From the NCBI RefSeq assembly GCF_002479495.1, contig NZ_DLNQ01000015.1, positions 199,476-263,475 on the forward strand: a stretch of 64,000 bases of DNA, written 5' to 3'. This DNA comes from Brevundimonas sp. UBA7506 (GTDB lineage Bacteria; Pseudomonadota; Alphaproteobacteria; Caulobacterales; Caulobacteraceae). Shown piece by piece: positions 19,194 to 28,360 of this stretch. The position numbers and the translations under genes were made by a program. Positions within the stretch are counted from its first letter, which is position 1; the number at the start of each line of letters is the position of its first letter. The notes beneath the pieces are model-generated. The model did not search any database, had not been told where the DNA came from, and worked only from the letters and a program-made list of their open reading frames with translations.

Positions 19194-19226
19194 AACGCCC
19201 TCGGAATCGTCCGGGGGCGTTTTTTC
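19194..19226 (+). terminator. Rho-independent terminator of sucCD
   Basis: A 12-bp stem with one wobble pair (AACGCCCTCGGA with TCCGGGGGCGTT) closes on the tetraloop ATCG and is followed by TTTTC. It lies about 155 bp after the sucD stop. Confidence 0.88.
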
Positions 19227-19361
19227 TTGCGGATTCGACCAATTTCCACCCGCATCGCCTCCCTTCGGTCATGACCAGTAAGGAAACACGGCCTATATGA
19301 GCGGCGCCGCTCACCGCGCAGGCGTGCGCGCGCGGCTGGAATGTAGGACGACGAGAGCAAA

Positions 19362-22300
19362 ATGGCGGACGATGCAGGTCAGCTGAACCAGGTCTTTGCC
19401 GAGACCAGTTTCCTCTATGGCGCGAACGCCGCCTTCATTGAGGACCTGCACGAAAAATGGGCTGCGGACCCCGGCTCGGTGCCGGGGGAATGGCGCGCCT
19501 TCTTCGACCAGCTGAAGGACAACGCCGACCTGGTGAAGCAGTCGGCCGCCGCCGGTTCGTGGGGCCGTTCGGGTCCGGCCGAGCCGACCGAGGACACCGC
19601 TGTCTTCGACGGTCGCTGGCCCGCCCCCAAGGTCGATCCCAAGGCCGCCGGCAAGCCCGGTCCGCGTCCCGCCGCTCCGGCTGCCGACGCCTCGGGCGCG
19701 CTGACCGCCGCCGACGTGCGCGCCGCCGCCCATGACTCGATCCGCGCCCTGATGCTTATCCGCAGCTACCGCGTGCGCGGCCACCTGCAGGCCAAGCTGG
19801 ACCCGCTGGGCATCGAGCAGCCGGTCGAGAACGCCGAGCTGACCCCCGAATTCTACGGCTTCACCGCCGCCGACATGGACCGCCCGATCTTCCTGGACGG
19901 CGTCCTGGGCCTGCAGACGGGTTCGATCCGTCAGGTGCTGGACATCCTCAAGCGCACCTACTGCGGCAACATCGGCGTGCAGTTCATGCACATCGCCGAG
20001 CCGGAAGAGAAGTCCTGGCTGCAGCAGCGCTTTGAAGGCGCCGACAAGTTCGAGCAGAACGCCTTCACCAAGGAAGGCAAGCTGGCCATCCTGAACAAGC
20101 TGATCGAGGCCGAGGGCTTCGAGCGCTTCCTGCACAAGCGCTTCCCCGGCACCAAGCGCTTCGGCCTGGACGGCGGCGAGGCCATGGTCCCGGCCCTGGA
20201 GCAGGTGATCAAGCGCGGCGGCGCCCTGGGCGTGGACGAGATCGTTCTGGGCATGGCCCACCGCGGCCGCCTGAACGTGCTCGCCGCCGTCATGGGCAAG
20301 CCCTACAAGACCATCTTCCACGAGTTCCAGGGCGGTTCGTCGGTGCCGTCGGACATCGAGGGCTCGGGCGACGTCAAGTATCACATGGGCGCCTCGTCGG
20401 ACCGCGAGTTCGACGGCAAGAAGGTCCACCTGTCGCTGACGGCCAACCCGTCGCACCTTGAAATCGTCAACCCGGTCGTCCTGGGCAAGTCGCGCGCCAA
20501 GCAGGCCTTCGATATCCGCGAGGCCGAGGTCAACCAGGGCAAGTCGGACGCCGAATGGGTGCTGGACCGCTCCAAGGTCGCCCCCCTGTTGATCCACGGC
20601 GACGCCGCCTTCGCCGGCCAGGGCGTGGTGGCCGAATGCTTCGCCCTGATGGGGCTGAAGGGCTACCGCACCGGCGGCACCCTGCACTTCGTCATCAACA
20701 ACCAGATCGGCTTCACCACGGCGCCGCGCAACTCGCGCTCGTCGCCCTATCCGTCGGACGTGGCGCTGATGGTTCAGGCGCCGATCTTCCACGTCAACGG
20801 CGATGATCCCGAAGCGGTCGTCTTCGCCGCCAAGGTGGCGACGGAATACCGCCAGAAGTTCCACAAGGACGTGGTGGTGGACATGTTCTGCTACCGCCGC
20901 TTCGGTCACAACGAAGGCGACGACCCGACCTTCACCCAGCCGTTGATGTACGCCAAGATCAAGAACCAGCCGTCGACGCGCGAGATCTACTCCAAGCGTC
21001 TGGTGGCCGAGGGCGTGATCACCCAGGCCGAGGTCGACGCCGAGCTGGCGCGCTTCGAAGCCTTCCTCGACGCCGAGTTTGAAGCGGGCAAGACCTTCAA
21101 GGCCGACAAGGCCGACTGGCTGGACGGCCAGTGGCAGGGCCTGGGCGCCGAGAAGACCGACGACGCCGCCCAGCGCGGCGACACGGCCGTCTCCACGGAC
21201 AAGCTCAAGGGCTACGGCCACCGCCTGACCCAGATCCCCAACAGCGTCGACGTGCACAAGACGCTGAAGCGGGTCATCGACGGTCGTCGTGAGGCCGTCG
21301 ACAGCGGCCAGAACATCGACTGGGCCACCGCCGAAAGCCTGGCCTTCGCCTCGCTGCTGGACGAGGGCTACAACATCCGCCTGTCCGGTCAGGACTCGGT
21401 GCGCGGCACCTTCTCGCAGCGTCACTCGGGCATCACCGACCAGACGACCGAGAAGCGCTACTTCCCGCTGAACCACCTGCGCGACGGCCAGGCCCACTTC
21501 GAGGTCATCGACTCGGCCCTGTCGGAAGAGGCGGTGCTGGGCTTCGAGTACGGCTACTCGCTGGCCGACCCCAATACCCTGACCCTGTGGGAGGGCCAGT
21601 TCGGCGACTTCGTCAACGGCGCCCAGGTGGTCATCGACCAGTTCATCTCCTCGGGTGAACGCAAGTGGCTGCGCATGAGCGGCCTGACCATGCTGCTGCC
21701 GCACGGCTATGAAGGCCAGGGTCCCGAGCACTCCTCGGCCCGCCTCGAGCGCTTCCTGCAGCAGTGCGCCGAGAACAACATGCAGGTCGCCAACTGCACG
21801 ACCCCGGCCAACTACTTCCACATCCTGCGTCGCCAGCTGCACCGTTCTTACCGCAAGCCGCTGATCCTGATGACGCCCAAGTCGCTGCTGCGTCACAAGA
21901 AGGCGGTGTCGACCCTGGCCGACATGGCGGAGGGCTCGTCCTTCCACCGCGTTCTGCGCGACGACGCCCAGCTGCGTCCGGACGTGGCCGGCGTCTCGCT
22001 CAAGGCCGACAAGGACATCCGCAAGGTCATCGTCTGCTCGGGCAAGGTCTATTACGACCTGCTGGACGCGCGCGAGAAGGCGGGGGTCAACGACATCTAC
22101 ATCCTGCGCCTGGAACAGTTCTATCCGTGGCCGATCAAGTCGATCTCGGCCGAACTGGCCCGCTTCCCCAACGCCGACCTGGTCTGGTGTCAGGAAGAGC
22201 CCAAGAACATGGGCGGCTGGACCTTCGTCGATCCGTGGATCGAACTGACCCTCGAGAAGATGGATATCAAGGCCAAGCGCGCGCGTTACGTCGGGCGTCC

Positions 22301-22382
22301 GGCCTCCGCCTCCACGGCGGCCGGCCTGATGAGCCGCCACCTGAAGGAACTCGAGACCTTCCTCGCCGAGGCCATGGCCTGA
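19362..22382 (+). CDS. sucA: 2-oxoglutarate dehydrogenase E1 component
   Basis: The 1006-residue thiamine-diphosphate enzyme decarboxylates 2-oxoglutarate and succinylates the E2 lipoyl arm. The N-terminal arm that docks E2 is visible (SFLYGANAAFIEDLHEKW, WRAFFDQL). It is followed by MAHRGRLNVLAAVMGKP, the ThDP-binding GDAAFAGQGVVAECF with NNQIGFTT, and the transketolase pyrimidine domain (DSVRGTFSQRH, PHGYEGQGPEHSSARLERFLQ). The C-terminal half ends in RYVGRPASASTAAG. Length is normal for alphaproteobacterial enzymes. The gene has its own upstream region after the sucCD terminator and is followed 56 bp later by the E2 gene. Confidence 0.98.
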   Translation: MADDAGQLNQVFAETSFLYGANAAFIEDLHEKWAADPGSVPGEWRAFFDQLKDNADLVKQSAAAGSWGRSGPAEPTEDTAVFDGRWPAPKVDPKAAGKPGPRPAAPAADASGALTAADVRAAAHDSIRALMLIRSYRVRGHLQAKLDPLGIEQPVENAELTPEFYGFTAADMDRPIFLDGVLGLQTGSIRQVLDILKRTYCGNIGVQFMHIAEPEEKSWLQQRFEGADKFEQNAFTKEGKLAILNKLIEAEGFERFLHKRFPGTKRFGLDGGEAMVPALEQVIKRGGALGVDEIVLGMAHRGRLNVLAAVMGKPYKTIFHEFQGGSSVPSDIEGSGDVKYHMGASSDREFDGKKVHLSLTANPSHLEIVNPVVLGKSRAKQAFDIREAEVNQGKSDAEWVLDRSKVAPLLIHGDAAFAGQGVVAECFALMGLKGYRTGGTLHFVINNQIGFTTAPRNSRSSPYPSDVALMVQAPIFHVNGDDPEAVVFAAKVATEYRQKFHKDVVVDMFCYRRFGHNEGDDPTFTQPLMYAKIKNQPSTREIYSKRLVAEGVITQAEVDAELARFEAFLDAEFEAGKTFKADKADWLDGQWQGLGAEKTDDAAQRGDTAVSTDKLKGYGHRLTQIPNSVDVHKTLKRVIDGRREAVDSGQNIDWATAESLAFASLLDEGYNIRLSGQDSVRGTFSQRHSGITDQTTEKRYFPLNHLRDGQAHFEVIDSALSEEAVLGFEYGYSLADPNTLTLWEGQFGDFVNGAQVVIDQFISSGERKWLRMSGLTMLLPHGYEGQGPEHSSARLERFLQQCAENNMQVANCTTPANYFHILRRQLHRSYRKPLILMTPKSLLRHKKAVSTLADMAEGSSFHRVLRDDAQLRPDVAGVSLKADKDIRKVIVCSGKVYYDLLDAREKAGVNDIYILRLEQFYPWPIKSISAELARFPNADLVWCQEEPKNMGGWTFVDPWIELTLEKMDIKAKRARYVGRPASASTAAGLMSRHLKELETFLAEAMA

Positions 22383-22438
22383 TCGGCCTCGCCTGACCTA
22401 TAGATACGCCAAGACACGAAAAGACACTGGACCGAACC

Positions 22439-23926
22439 ATGGCCGATATCCTCACCCCCGCCCTCGGTGAATCCGTCAGCGAAGCCTCCATCGCCAAGTG
22501 GATCAAGAAGGTCGGCGACTCCGTCCGTAAGGACGAAGTCCTGGTCGAGCTGGAAACCGACAAGGTTTCGCTGGAAGTCGTGGCCCCGGCCGACGGCGTC
22601 CTGGCGGCGATCAACGCCGCCGAGGGCGACACGGTCGTTCCCGGCACGGTCCTGGGTTCGGTGAGCGAAGGCGCGTCGGCTCCGGCCGCTGCCCCTGCCG
22701 CCGCTGCAGCCCCCGCCGCCGCTCCGGCCGCTTCGGGCGGCGCCTCGGTCGAGATCGCCGTCCCGACCATGGGCGAAAGCGTCGCTGAAGGCTCGATCGG
22801 AACCTGGCTGAAGAAGTCGGGCGACACCGTCGCCAAGGACGAGCTTCTGGTCGAGATCGAGACGGACAAGGTCGCGGTGGAGGTCTCGGCCCCGGCCGCC
22901 GGCGTCCTGACCATCGCCGCCGACAACGGCGCGACCGTGACCCCCGGTCAGGTCATCGGCTCCATCTCGGCCTCGGGCGCCGCTGCGGCCCCGGCGGCTG
23001 CGCCTGCCGCCGCTGCTCCGGCCAACAGCGGCTCAGCCCAGGTTCCGGCCTCGGCTCACCTGTCGCCCGCCGTCCAGCGCGTTGTGTCGGAAAACAACCT
23101 GAACCCGGCCTCGCTGTCGGCCACGGGTCCGAAGGGCAACATCACCAAGGCTGACGCCATCGCCGCCATCGGCGCCGCCGCTCCGGCTCCGGTCGTCGCT
23201 GCTCCGGCCGCGCCGCGCGCCGACCAGCCGCGCGAGGAGCGGGTGAAGATGACGCGCCTGCGTCAGACCATCGCTCGTCGCCTGAAGGAATCCCAGAACA
23301 CGGCCGCCCAGCTGACCACCTTCAACGAGGTGGACATGACCAACGTCATGGCCCTGCGCGCCCAGTACAAGGAAGTCTTCGAGAAGCGCCACGGCGTGAA
23401 GCTGGGCTTCATGTCCTTCTTCACCAAGGCCGTGGTCCAGGCCCTGCACGAAATCCCGGCCGTCAACGCCGAGATCGACGGCACGGACATCATCTACAAG
23501 AACCACTACGACATCGGCGTGGCCGTCGGCACCGACAAGGGTCTGGTGGTTCCGGTCCTGCGCGACGCCGACACCCTGAGCCTCGCCGGCATAGAAAAGG
23601 GCATCGGCGCCCTGGGCAAGGCCGCCCGTGACGGCGCCCTGACCATGGATCAGATGCAGGGCGGCACCTTCACCATCACCAACGGCGGCACCTATGGCTC
23701 GCTGATGTCGACGCCGATCCTGAACGCGCCGCAGTCGGGCATCCTGGGCATGCACAACATCGTGCAGCGCCCGATGGCCATCAACGGCGAGGTCAAGATC
23801 CGCCCGATGATGTACCTGGCCCTCAGCTATGATCACCGCATCGTCGACGGCAAGGAAGCCGTGACCTTCCTGGTCCGCATCAAGGAACTGCTGGAAGATC
23901 CGGCCCGCGCCCTGCTGGACCTGTAA
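22439..23926 (+). CDS. sucB: 2-oxoglutarate dehydrogenase E2, dihydrolipoyl succinyltransferase, two lipoyl domains
   Basis: The 495-residue E2 forms the catalytic core of the complex. Two complete lipoyl domains are present. The first is about residues 1-76 with ETDKVSLEV; the second is about 102-178 with ETDKVAVEV. Ala/Pro-rich linkers separate them. A peripheral E3-binding domain follows ([20 protein letters not shown]), then the acyltransferase domain with the active-site [11 protein letters not shown]. The E. coli protein and most alphaproteobacterial versions have one lipoyl domain and about 405-420 residues, so the extra domain is notable. No lpd gene follows in this window. Confidence 0.97.
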   Translation: MADILTPALGESVSEASIAKWIKKVGDSVRKDEVLVELETDKVSLEVVAPADGVLAAINAAEGDTVVPGTVLGSVSEGASAPAAAPAAAAAPAAAPAASGGASVEIAVPTMGESVAEGSIGTWLKKSGDTVAKDELLVEIETDKVAVEVSAPAAGVLTIAADNGATVTPGQVIGSISASGAAAAPAAAPAAAAPANSGSAQVPASAHLSPAVQRVVSENNLNPASLSATGPKGNITKADAIAAIGAAAPAPVVAAPAAPRADQPREERVKMTRLRQTIARRLKESQNTAAQLTTFNEVDMTNVMALRAQYKEVFEKRHGVKLGFMSFFTKAVVQALHEIPAVNAEIDGTDIIYKNHYDIGVAVGTDKGLVVPVLRDADTLSLAGIEKGIGALGKAARDGALTMDQMQGGTFTITNGGTYGSLMSTPILNAPQSGILGMHNIVQRPMAINGEVKIRPMMYLALSYDHRIVDGKEAVTFLVRIKELLEDPARALLDL

Positions 23927-23950
23927 GGTCTTCGCGAGCAACAACTGACG

Positions 23951-23983
23951 ACGGCGGGACTCGAAAGGGGCCCGCCGTTTTCA
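23951..23983 (+). terminator. Terminator after sucB
   Basis: Stem ACGGCGGG with CCCGCCGT, 12-nt loop, followed by TTTTC. It lies 24 bp after the sucB stop and ends the sucAB transcript before the DUF2007 gene. Confidence 0.75.
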
Positions 23984-24039
23984 ATTGGGAGATCCGTGTT
24001 AGCTTCGCCGTATGGGCGGACTGAGGGCTTGAGGACAAG

Positions 24040-24447
24040 ATGGATCGACTGGAAGTGGCGCGGTTCACGAACTTGCCCGAAGCGGAGCTGGCGGCAGCTT
24101 TTCTGAAGCGACACGGGATCGACGCCCGCGTGCCTGACCGGGACGCCGCGACCAACATGGCGCATTTGCAGGTAGCGTTTGGCGGGCTCCGGGTGACCGC
24201 GCCTGACTTTCAGATCGTCCAGGCGCGGGATCTGATCGCCCGCGCCCGGCGCGGCGAGTTCGGCGATCTCGGCGGCGCAGAGTCCGAAGAATGGCGACTG
24301 GACGCGACGCCGGGCATGATTGGCGAACTTCGCGAAGACGAGGTCTATGGGGCGATCGGTTCGATGAAAACCGTCGTCCGCTATGTGGCGATCACGATCC
24401 TTGGCCTGTGCGGGATCGGCTGGCTGTGGCAGGTCCTGACCTTCTAG
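24040..24447 (+). CDS. DUF2007-like protein with C-terminal membrane helix
   Basis: The 135-residue protein starts with a small ferredoxin-like domain (LEVARFTNLPEAELAAAFLKRHGIDARV, LQVAFGGLRVTAPDFQIVQARDLIARA) that resembles DUF2007, a putative signal-transducing domain. It ends with one hydrophobic segment, YVAITILGLCGIGWLWQVLTF, that would anchor it in the membrane with the domain in the cytoplasm. Function is unknown. It converges on the CoA-transferase gene 15 bp away. Confidence 0.7.
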   Translation: MDRLEVARFTNLPEAELAAAFLKRHGIDARVPDRDAATNMAHLQVAFGGLRVTAPDFQIVQARDLIARARRGEFGDLGGAESEEWRLDATPGMIGELREDEVYGAIGSMKTVVRYVAITILGLCGIGWLWQVLTF

Positions 24448-24462
24448 GCTCCCGCCGCGAGG

Positions 24463-25656
24463 TCAGTCGCCTCGAGTGATCGAAGCCAGAACCGCCTCCG
24501 TGTCCTGCCCCAGCTTCGGTGGCGGGGCCTCGTACCGGACGGGGGTCTTCGACAGGCGGATGGGCGAGGCGACGGTGCGGATCGGCGTGGCCAGGTCGGG
24601 GCGCGACTGTTCAATCGTCAGGCCGCGATGGATCGCTTGCGGCTCCTCGAAGACCTGGTCGATGGTGTTGACCGGGCCGCAGGGCACGCCCGCTGCCTCC
24701 AGCGCCGCCATCAGCCCCTTCATGGTGAAACACGCCGTCAGGGTCGACAGGGTCGGCGACAGCTCGGCGCGGTGCTGGACCCGCAGGGCGTTGGTGGAGA
24801 AGCGCGGGTCGGCGCCCATGGGCTCGACGCCCAGCGCCTTGGCCAGCGCCCGAAACTGGCCGTCGTTGCCGACGGCGATGACCACCATGCCGTCCGAGCA
24901 GGGGAAGGGCTGATAGGGGGCCAGGTTGGGGTGGGCATTGCCCATCCGCGTCGGCGCTGTCCCCGAGACGAACCAGTTGGTCGCCTGATTGGCCAGCATG
25001 GCCGCCTGGACGTCGAACAGGGCGACGTCCACGTGCTGACCCTCGCCTGTCGCTCGCGCATGCCACAGGGCGGCCAGGATGGCGTTGGAGGCGTAGAGGC
25101 CGGTGAACAGGTCCACGACCGCCACCCCCACCTTCATCGGCTCGGCGCCGGGCGCCCCGTCCGGCTGGCCGGTGATCGACATCAGCCCGCCCATGGCCTG
25201 GATCATGTAGTCGTAGCCGGCCCGGTGCGCGTCCGGCCCGTCCTGACCGAAGCCGGTGATCGAGCAATAGACCAGCTTCGGATTGACCGCTGACAGACCA
25301 GCGTAGTCGAGGCCGTACTTGGCTAATCCGCCGGTCTTGAAATTCTCGACCACCACGTCGCAGGTGGCGGCCAGTCGACGCACGGCCTCGGCGCCTTCAG
25401 AGCTGGCGATGTCCAGTTCGACCGACTTCTTGCCCCGGTTGGCGCACAGGAAATAGGCGGCGTCGCCCTTTGATCCGTCAGTCGCGGTGGTGAAGGGCGG
25501 CCCCCAGTGGCGGGTGTCGTCGCCCTCGCCGGGACGCTCGATCTTGATGACCTCGGCGCCGAGGTCGGCCAGGGTCTGCGTCGCCCAGGGGCCGGCCAAA
25601 ACGCGGGACAGATCGAGGACGCGAACGCCAGCGAGGGGGCCTTGAGCTTGGGTCAT
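24463..25656 (-). CDS. CaiB/BaiF class III CoA-transferase, probable succinate/glutarate CoA-transferase
   Basis: The 397-residue enzyme has the class III fold: GVRVLDLSRVLAGPWATQTLADLGAEVIKIE at the N-terminus, RGKKSVELD, VVENFKTGGLAKYGLDY with the likely nucleophile region, GYDYMIQAMGGLMSITG and the C-terminal PPPKLGQDTEAVL. The ATG at 25656 follows a repeat element that longer ORF calls wrongly include. The nearby glutaryl-CoA dehydrogenase suggests it activates glutarate using succinyl-CoA, as in Pseudomonas gcdG next to gcdH. The substrate assignment is inference from context. Confidence 0.88.
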   Translation of the reverse strand: MTQAQGPLAGVRVLDLSRVLAGPWATQTLADLGAEVIKIERPGEGDDTRHWGPPFTTATDGSKGDAAYFLCANRGKKSVELDIASSEGAEAVRRLAATCDVVVENFKTGGLAKYGLDYAGLSAVNPKLVYCSITGFGQDGPDAHRAGYDYMIQAMGGLMSITGQPDGAPGAEPMKVGVAVVDLFTGLYASNAILAALWHARATGEGQHVDVALFDVQAAMLANQATNWFVSGTAPTRMGNAHPNLAPYQPFPCSDGMVVIAVGNDGQFRALAKALGVEPMGADPRFSTNALRVQHRAELSPTLSTLTACFTMKGLMAALEAAGVPCGPVNTIDQVFEEPQAIHRGLTIEQSRPDLATPIRTVASPIRLSKTPVRYEAPPPKLGQDTEAVLASITRGD

Positions 25657-25669
25657 CACGTTTCTTACC

Positions 25670-25812
25670 TCTCCCTCCCCTTCATGGGGAGGGTGGTCGC
25701 GAAGCGACCGGGTGGGAGGGCGCGGCGACCGTGCGGTGCGCTTGAAACAGCCCAGCGCCCCCACCCGTCTGACGCTACGAGCCAGCCACCCTCCCCATGC
25801 AGGGGAGGAGAA
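25670..25812. repeat. MITE-like element with CTCCCC..GGGGAG terminal hairpins
   Basis: The element is about 143 bp. Both ends carry a small hairpin (CTCCCC, short loop, GGGGAG) followed by GGTGG on the inner side, in inverted orientation, giving terminal inverted repeats of about 22 bp. An inner hairpin GGTCGC-gaa-GCGACC is at 25694-25708. It fills the space between the CoA-transferase and DUF6356 genes. A related element is at 37866-37988. No ORF is supported inside. Confidence 0.75.
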
Positions 25813-25820
25813 TTCCTGTC

Positions 25821-26087
25821 CTAGAGCCCCACGTCCCAGACCCCGGCGTCGCGCATCCGGCATTCGCGAGCTTCCTCGGCGCGGCCGCCCATGTCGCGGG
25901 CCATGCCGCGAATGGCGTCGGACACCGTGCTCTTGTGCACGCCCGGCACGACCGCATGGGTGAAGGCGCAGGCGGCCAGGCGCATCAGCTTGAAGCCGAA
26001 ACGCGATGAGGCGGCCATGTGCTCCAGATAGGTCTCGCTGACCTCACGCGGGTGATCGCGGAACAGACGTGAAAACGTGCTCGACAT
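25821..26087 (-). CDS. DUF6356 family small protein
   Basis: The 88-residue protein contains LFRDHPREVSETYLEHMAASSRFGFKLMRLAACAFTHAVVPGV, which matches the DUF6356 pattern of small alphaproteobacterial proteins with a conserved His-Pro and a hydrophobic helix. A C-terminal helix with two Cys (ARECRMRDAG) follows. Function is unknown. It sits between the CoA-transferase and the divergent glutaryl-CoA dehydrogenase, and its stop lies 8 bp from the repeat element. Confidence 0.72.
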   Translation of the reverse strand: MSSTFSRLFRDHPREVSETYLEHMAASSRFGFKLMRLAACAFTHAVVPGVHKSTVSDAIRGMARDMGGRAEEARECRMRDAGVWDVGL

Positions 26088-26242
26088 GATCCCAGCCTAA
26101 CGCGGTTCCCCACCTCCCTCTACCCGGCCCCTTCATTATCGCCTAAACCGGCCCTCGGAACAGGGGTCGCATCGTCACGCTCTGATGACCCGCGCGTGAC
26201 GGCCCAGAGAACCCCGCACACTGAACTGCTCAGGAAACATCC

Positions 26243-27433
26243 ATGGCCGACGGCTCGCACGCTTCGCAACAGACCTTCCGTTGGGACGATCCCTTCGACC
26301 TGCGCGGCCGCCTGACGGACGACGAGCGGATGATCCAGGACGCGGCGCGCGCCTATGCCCGCGAGGCCCTGCTGCCGCGCGTGGTCGAGGCCTTCCGCGA
26401 CGAGGCCTTTGATCGCGCCATCATGACCGAGATGGGCGAGATGGGCTTCCTCGGCGCCATGCTGCCGGAACAATACGGCGGCTCGGAAGCCAGCCACGTG
26501 GCCTATGGCCTGATCGCGCGCGAGGTCGAGGCGGTCGACAGCGGCTATCGCTCGGCCATGAGCGTCCAGTCGTCGCTGGCCATGTACCCGATCTACGCCT
26601 TCGGTTCGGAAGAACAGAAACTTAAATTCCTTCCTAAAATGGCGGCGGGTGAACTGGTCGGCTGCTTCGGTCTGACCGAGGCCGACGGCGGGTCGGACCC
26701 GGCCTCGATGAAGACCAAGGCGGTCAAGGTCGAGGGCGGCTATCGCCTGAACGGCGCCAAATACTGGATCACCAACAGCCCGATCAGCGACCTGGCGATT
26801 GTCTGGGCCAAGCTCGACGACAAGATCCGCGGCTTCATCGTCGAGCGCGACTTCGACGGCTTCACCACGGACAAGATCGGCGACAAGCTCAGCTTGCGCG
26901 CCTCGATCACCGGGGACATCGGCCTGAACGACGTCTTCGTGCCGGAAGCTAACATCCTGCCGGGCGTGCAGGGCCTGCGCGGTCCGTTCAGTTGCCTGAA
27001 CAAGGCGCGCTTCGGCATCGCCTGGGGGGCCATGGGCGCCGCCGAGTTCTGCTTCCACGCCAGCCGCGACTATGTGGCTGAGCGCATGCTGTTCGGCCGC
27101 CCCCTGTCGTCGCGCCAGCTGGTGCAGAAGAAGCTGGCCGACATGCAGACCGAGATCTTCCTCGGCTTCGAGGGCGCCTATGCCCTGGGTCGTCTGCTGG
27201 ATACCGGCGCCTGGGTGCCGGAGGCCATCAGCCTGATGAAGCGCAACAACTGCGGCAAGGCCCTGGCCGTGGCCCGTGAAGCCCGCGACATGCACGGCGG
27301 CGCCGGCATCACGGGCGAACTGCACGTCATGCGCCACGCCATGAACCTGGAAACCGTCAACACCTATGAAGGCGCCCACGACGTCCATGCCCTCATCCTG
27401 GGCCGGGCCATCACGGGCGAAAGCGCCTTCTAG
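26243..27433 (+). CDS. gcdH: Glutaryl-CoA dehydrogenase
   Basis: The 396-residue acyl-CoA dehydrogenase oxidatively decarboxylates glutaryl-CoA to crotonyl-CoA in lysine, tryptophan and glutarate breakdown. The N-terminal [28 protein letters not shown], the [21 protein letters not shown] segment and [15 protein letters not shown] are those of the GcdH clade. The catalytic Glu is in [21 protein letters not shown]. The CoA-transferase two genes upstream on the other strand would supply its substrate. Its TAG stop overlaps the stop of the convergent DUF3313 gene in CTAG. Confidence 0.94.
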   Translation: MADGSHASQQTFRWDDPFDLRGRLTDDERMIQDAARAYAREALLPRVVEAFRDEAFDRAIMTEMGEMGFLGAMLPEQYGGSEASHVAYGLIAREVEAVDSGYRSAMSVQSSLAMYPIYAFGSEEQKLKFLPKMAAGELVGCFGLTEADGGSDPASMKTKAVKVEGGYRLNGAKYWITNSPISDLAIVWAKLDDKIRGFIVERDFDGFTTDKIGDKLSLRASITGDIGLNDVFVPEANILPGVQGLRGPFSCLNKARFGIAWGAMGAAEFCFHASRDYVAERMLFGRPLSSRQLVQKKLADMQTEIFLGFEGAYALGRLLDTGAWVPEAISLMKRNNCGKALAVAREARDMHGGAGITGELHVMRHAMNLETVNTYEGAHDVHALILGRAITGESAF

Positions 27434-28236
27434 GGGCGGTCGGCGTCGGCCGGCGCCGTTTCTTCCTGTCTCCTGCCCCCGCTGACCTCGGGTTGATACA
27501 GGCCCGTGACGGCGCGCACGACGAAGCCCTCGGGCCGGACGCGCGGGCCGAAGCGTGAGCAGGGGTCGGGCTGGGCGATTGGGCGCGGCTTGCGGTCGGC
27601 GGGGGCGAAGGCGTCGCCGACCATGTCGCCAAAGACCTCGGCCAACTGATGAGCGTCGCCGACGCGCGACAGGGACGGGTCGTCCGTGCCGACGACGGTG
27701 GCGTTGCGGGCCCAGACGATGGCCGCGACCTGACGGCCATCGGGGTCCAGCAGCTCGGCTTCGGCGGCCAGGCCGCCGGTGGTGCCCGGCGCCCGCAGTC
27801 CGATCGGGCCGGGGATGAAGTAGCTGGCGACGGCCGAGGCGGCCGATCCCGCCTGACCGGTGGGGCTGATGCGCGTCGCGGCCAGACGAACCCTGGCGGC
27901 ATCCGGCGCAGGGGCGTCCAGGACCGTGAAGCGTTCGCTCAATTCATAGCAGACCTGACGATCCATCTCGCCCAGCACCAGGCTCCAGTCTTCGGCGCGC
28001 AGGGCCGGGGCCGCGTCCGACGTCAGCACGGCGCGTTCGATATGAACCTTTTCCACGGCGCGGGCGGCCTGCTCGTCCCGCCGCTGTCGCACAGAGGCGC
28101 GCACCGTGTCCGAGCGGGCTGCAAGTCCTTCATAGCTGGAGAGGAAACCGGATGTCGGCTCCGGGGCGGTGGCGCAAGCGGCGGTGCACAGGGCCAGGCA
28201 GGCTGTCGAGACCGCGCTTGGGAACGTTCTGCTCAT
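27430..28236 (-). CDS. DUF3313 family lipoprotein
   Basis: The ATG at 28236 has GGAGG seven to eight bases upstream and gives a 268-residue lipoprotein precursor. Its signal [21 protein letters not shown] contains a lipobox ending in Cys. The mature part fits DUF3313: [11 protein letters not shown] near the start, [15 protein letters not shown] and [18 protein letters not shown]. An outer-membrane or periplasmic lipoprotein of unknown function is predicted. It converges on and overlaps gcdH by 4 bp and is divergent from the HtrA-type protease gene across 124 bp, where an envelope-stress promoter could serve both. Confidence 0.8.
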   Translation of the reverse strand: MSRTFPSAVSTACLALCTAACATAPEPTSGFLSSYEGLAARSDTVRASVRQRRDEQAARAVEKVHIERAVLTSDAAPALRAEDWSLVLGEMDRQVCYELSERFTVLDAPAPDAARVRLAATRISPTGQAGSAASAVASYFIPGPIGLRAPGTTGGLAAEAELLDPDGRQVAAIVWARNATVVGTDDPSLSRVGDAHQLAEVFGDMVGDAFAPADRKPRPIAQPDPCSRFGPRVRPEGFVVRAVTGLYQPEVSGGRRQEETAPADADRP

Positions 28237-28360
28237 AGGATCCCTCCATCGTCGAGAACCGACGATTTTTCTGAGTACGCTCCAGCATCGGCTTTGGTTC
28301 ATAGGCGGTCGTCACGACCGACTTCCCGCGCTAGGCTGTGGGTCTGCGAAGGGACCGACC

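Larger units (their letters stand above)
19038..19361. other. 324-bp intergenic region between sucD and odhA
   Basis: No gene is supported here. The region contains the right arm of the sucD inverted repeat, hairpin repeat copy B (19051-19091), a 12-bp palindrome GCGAAATTTCGC at 19165-19176, a strong terminator (19194-19226), and about 135 bp that must contain the odhA promoter and ribosome site. Short ORFs in it lack codon bias. Confidence 0.7.

Noticed and set aside
19311..22340. 1009-codon open frame on the minus strand opposite sucA
   Set aside because: It is the antisense shadow of a complete, unmistakable 2-oxoglutarate dehydrogenase E1 gene; such long open frames are common in very GC-rich DNA, and its translation has no recognisable domain.
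25670..25812. CRISPR-like repeat array
   Set aside because: The short palindromes are terminal and inner hairpins of one MITE-like element; there is no regular repeat-spacer pattern.
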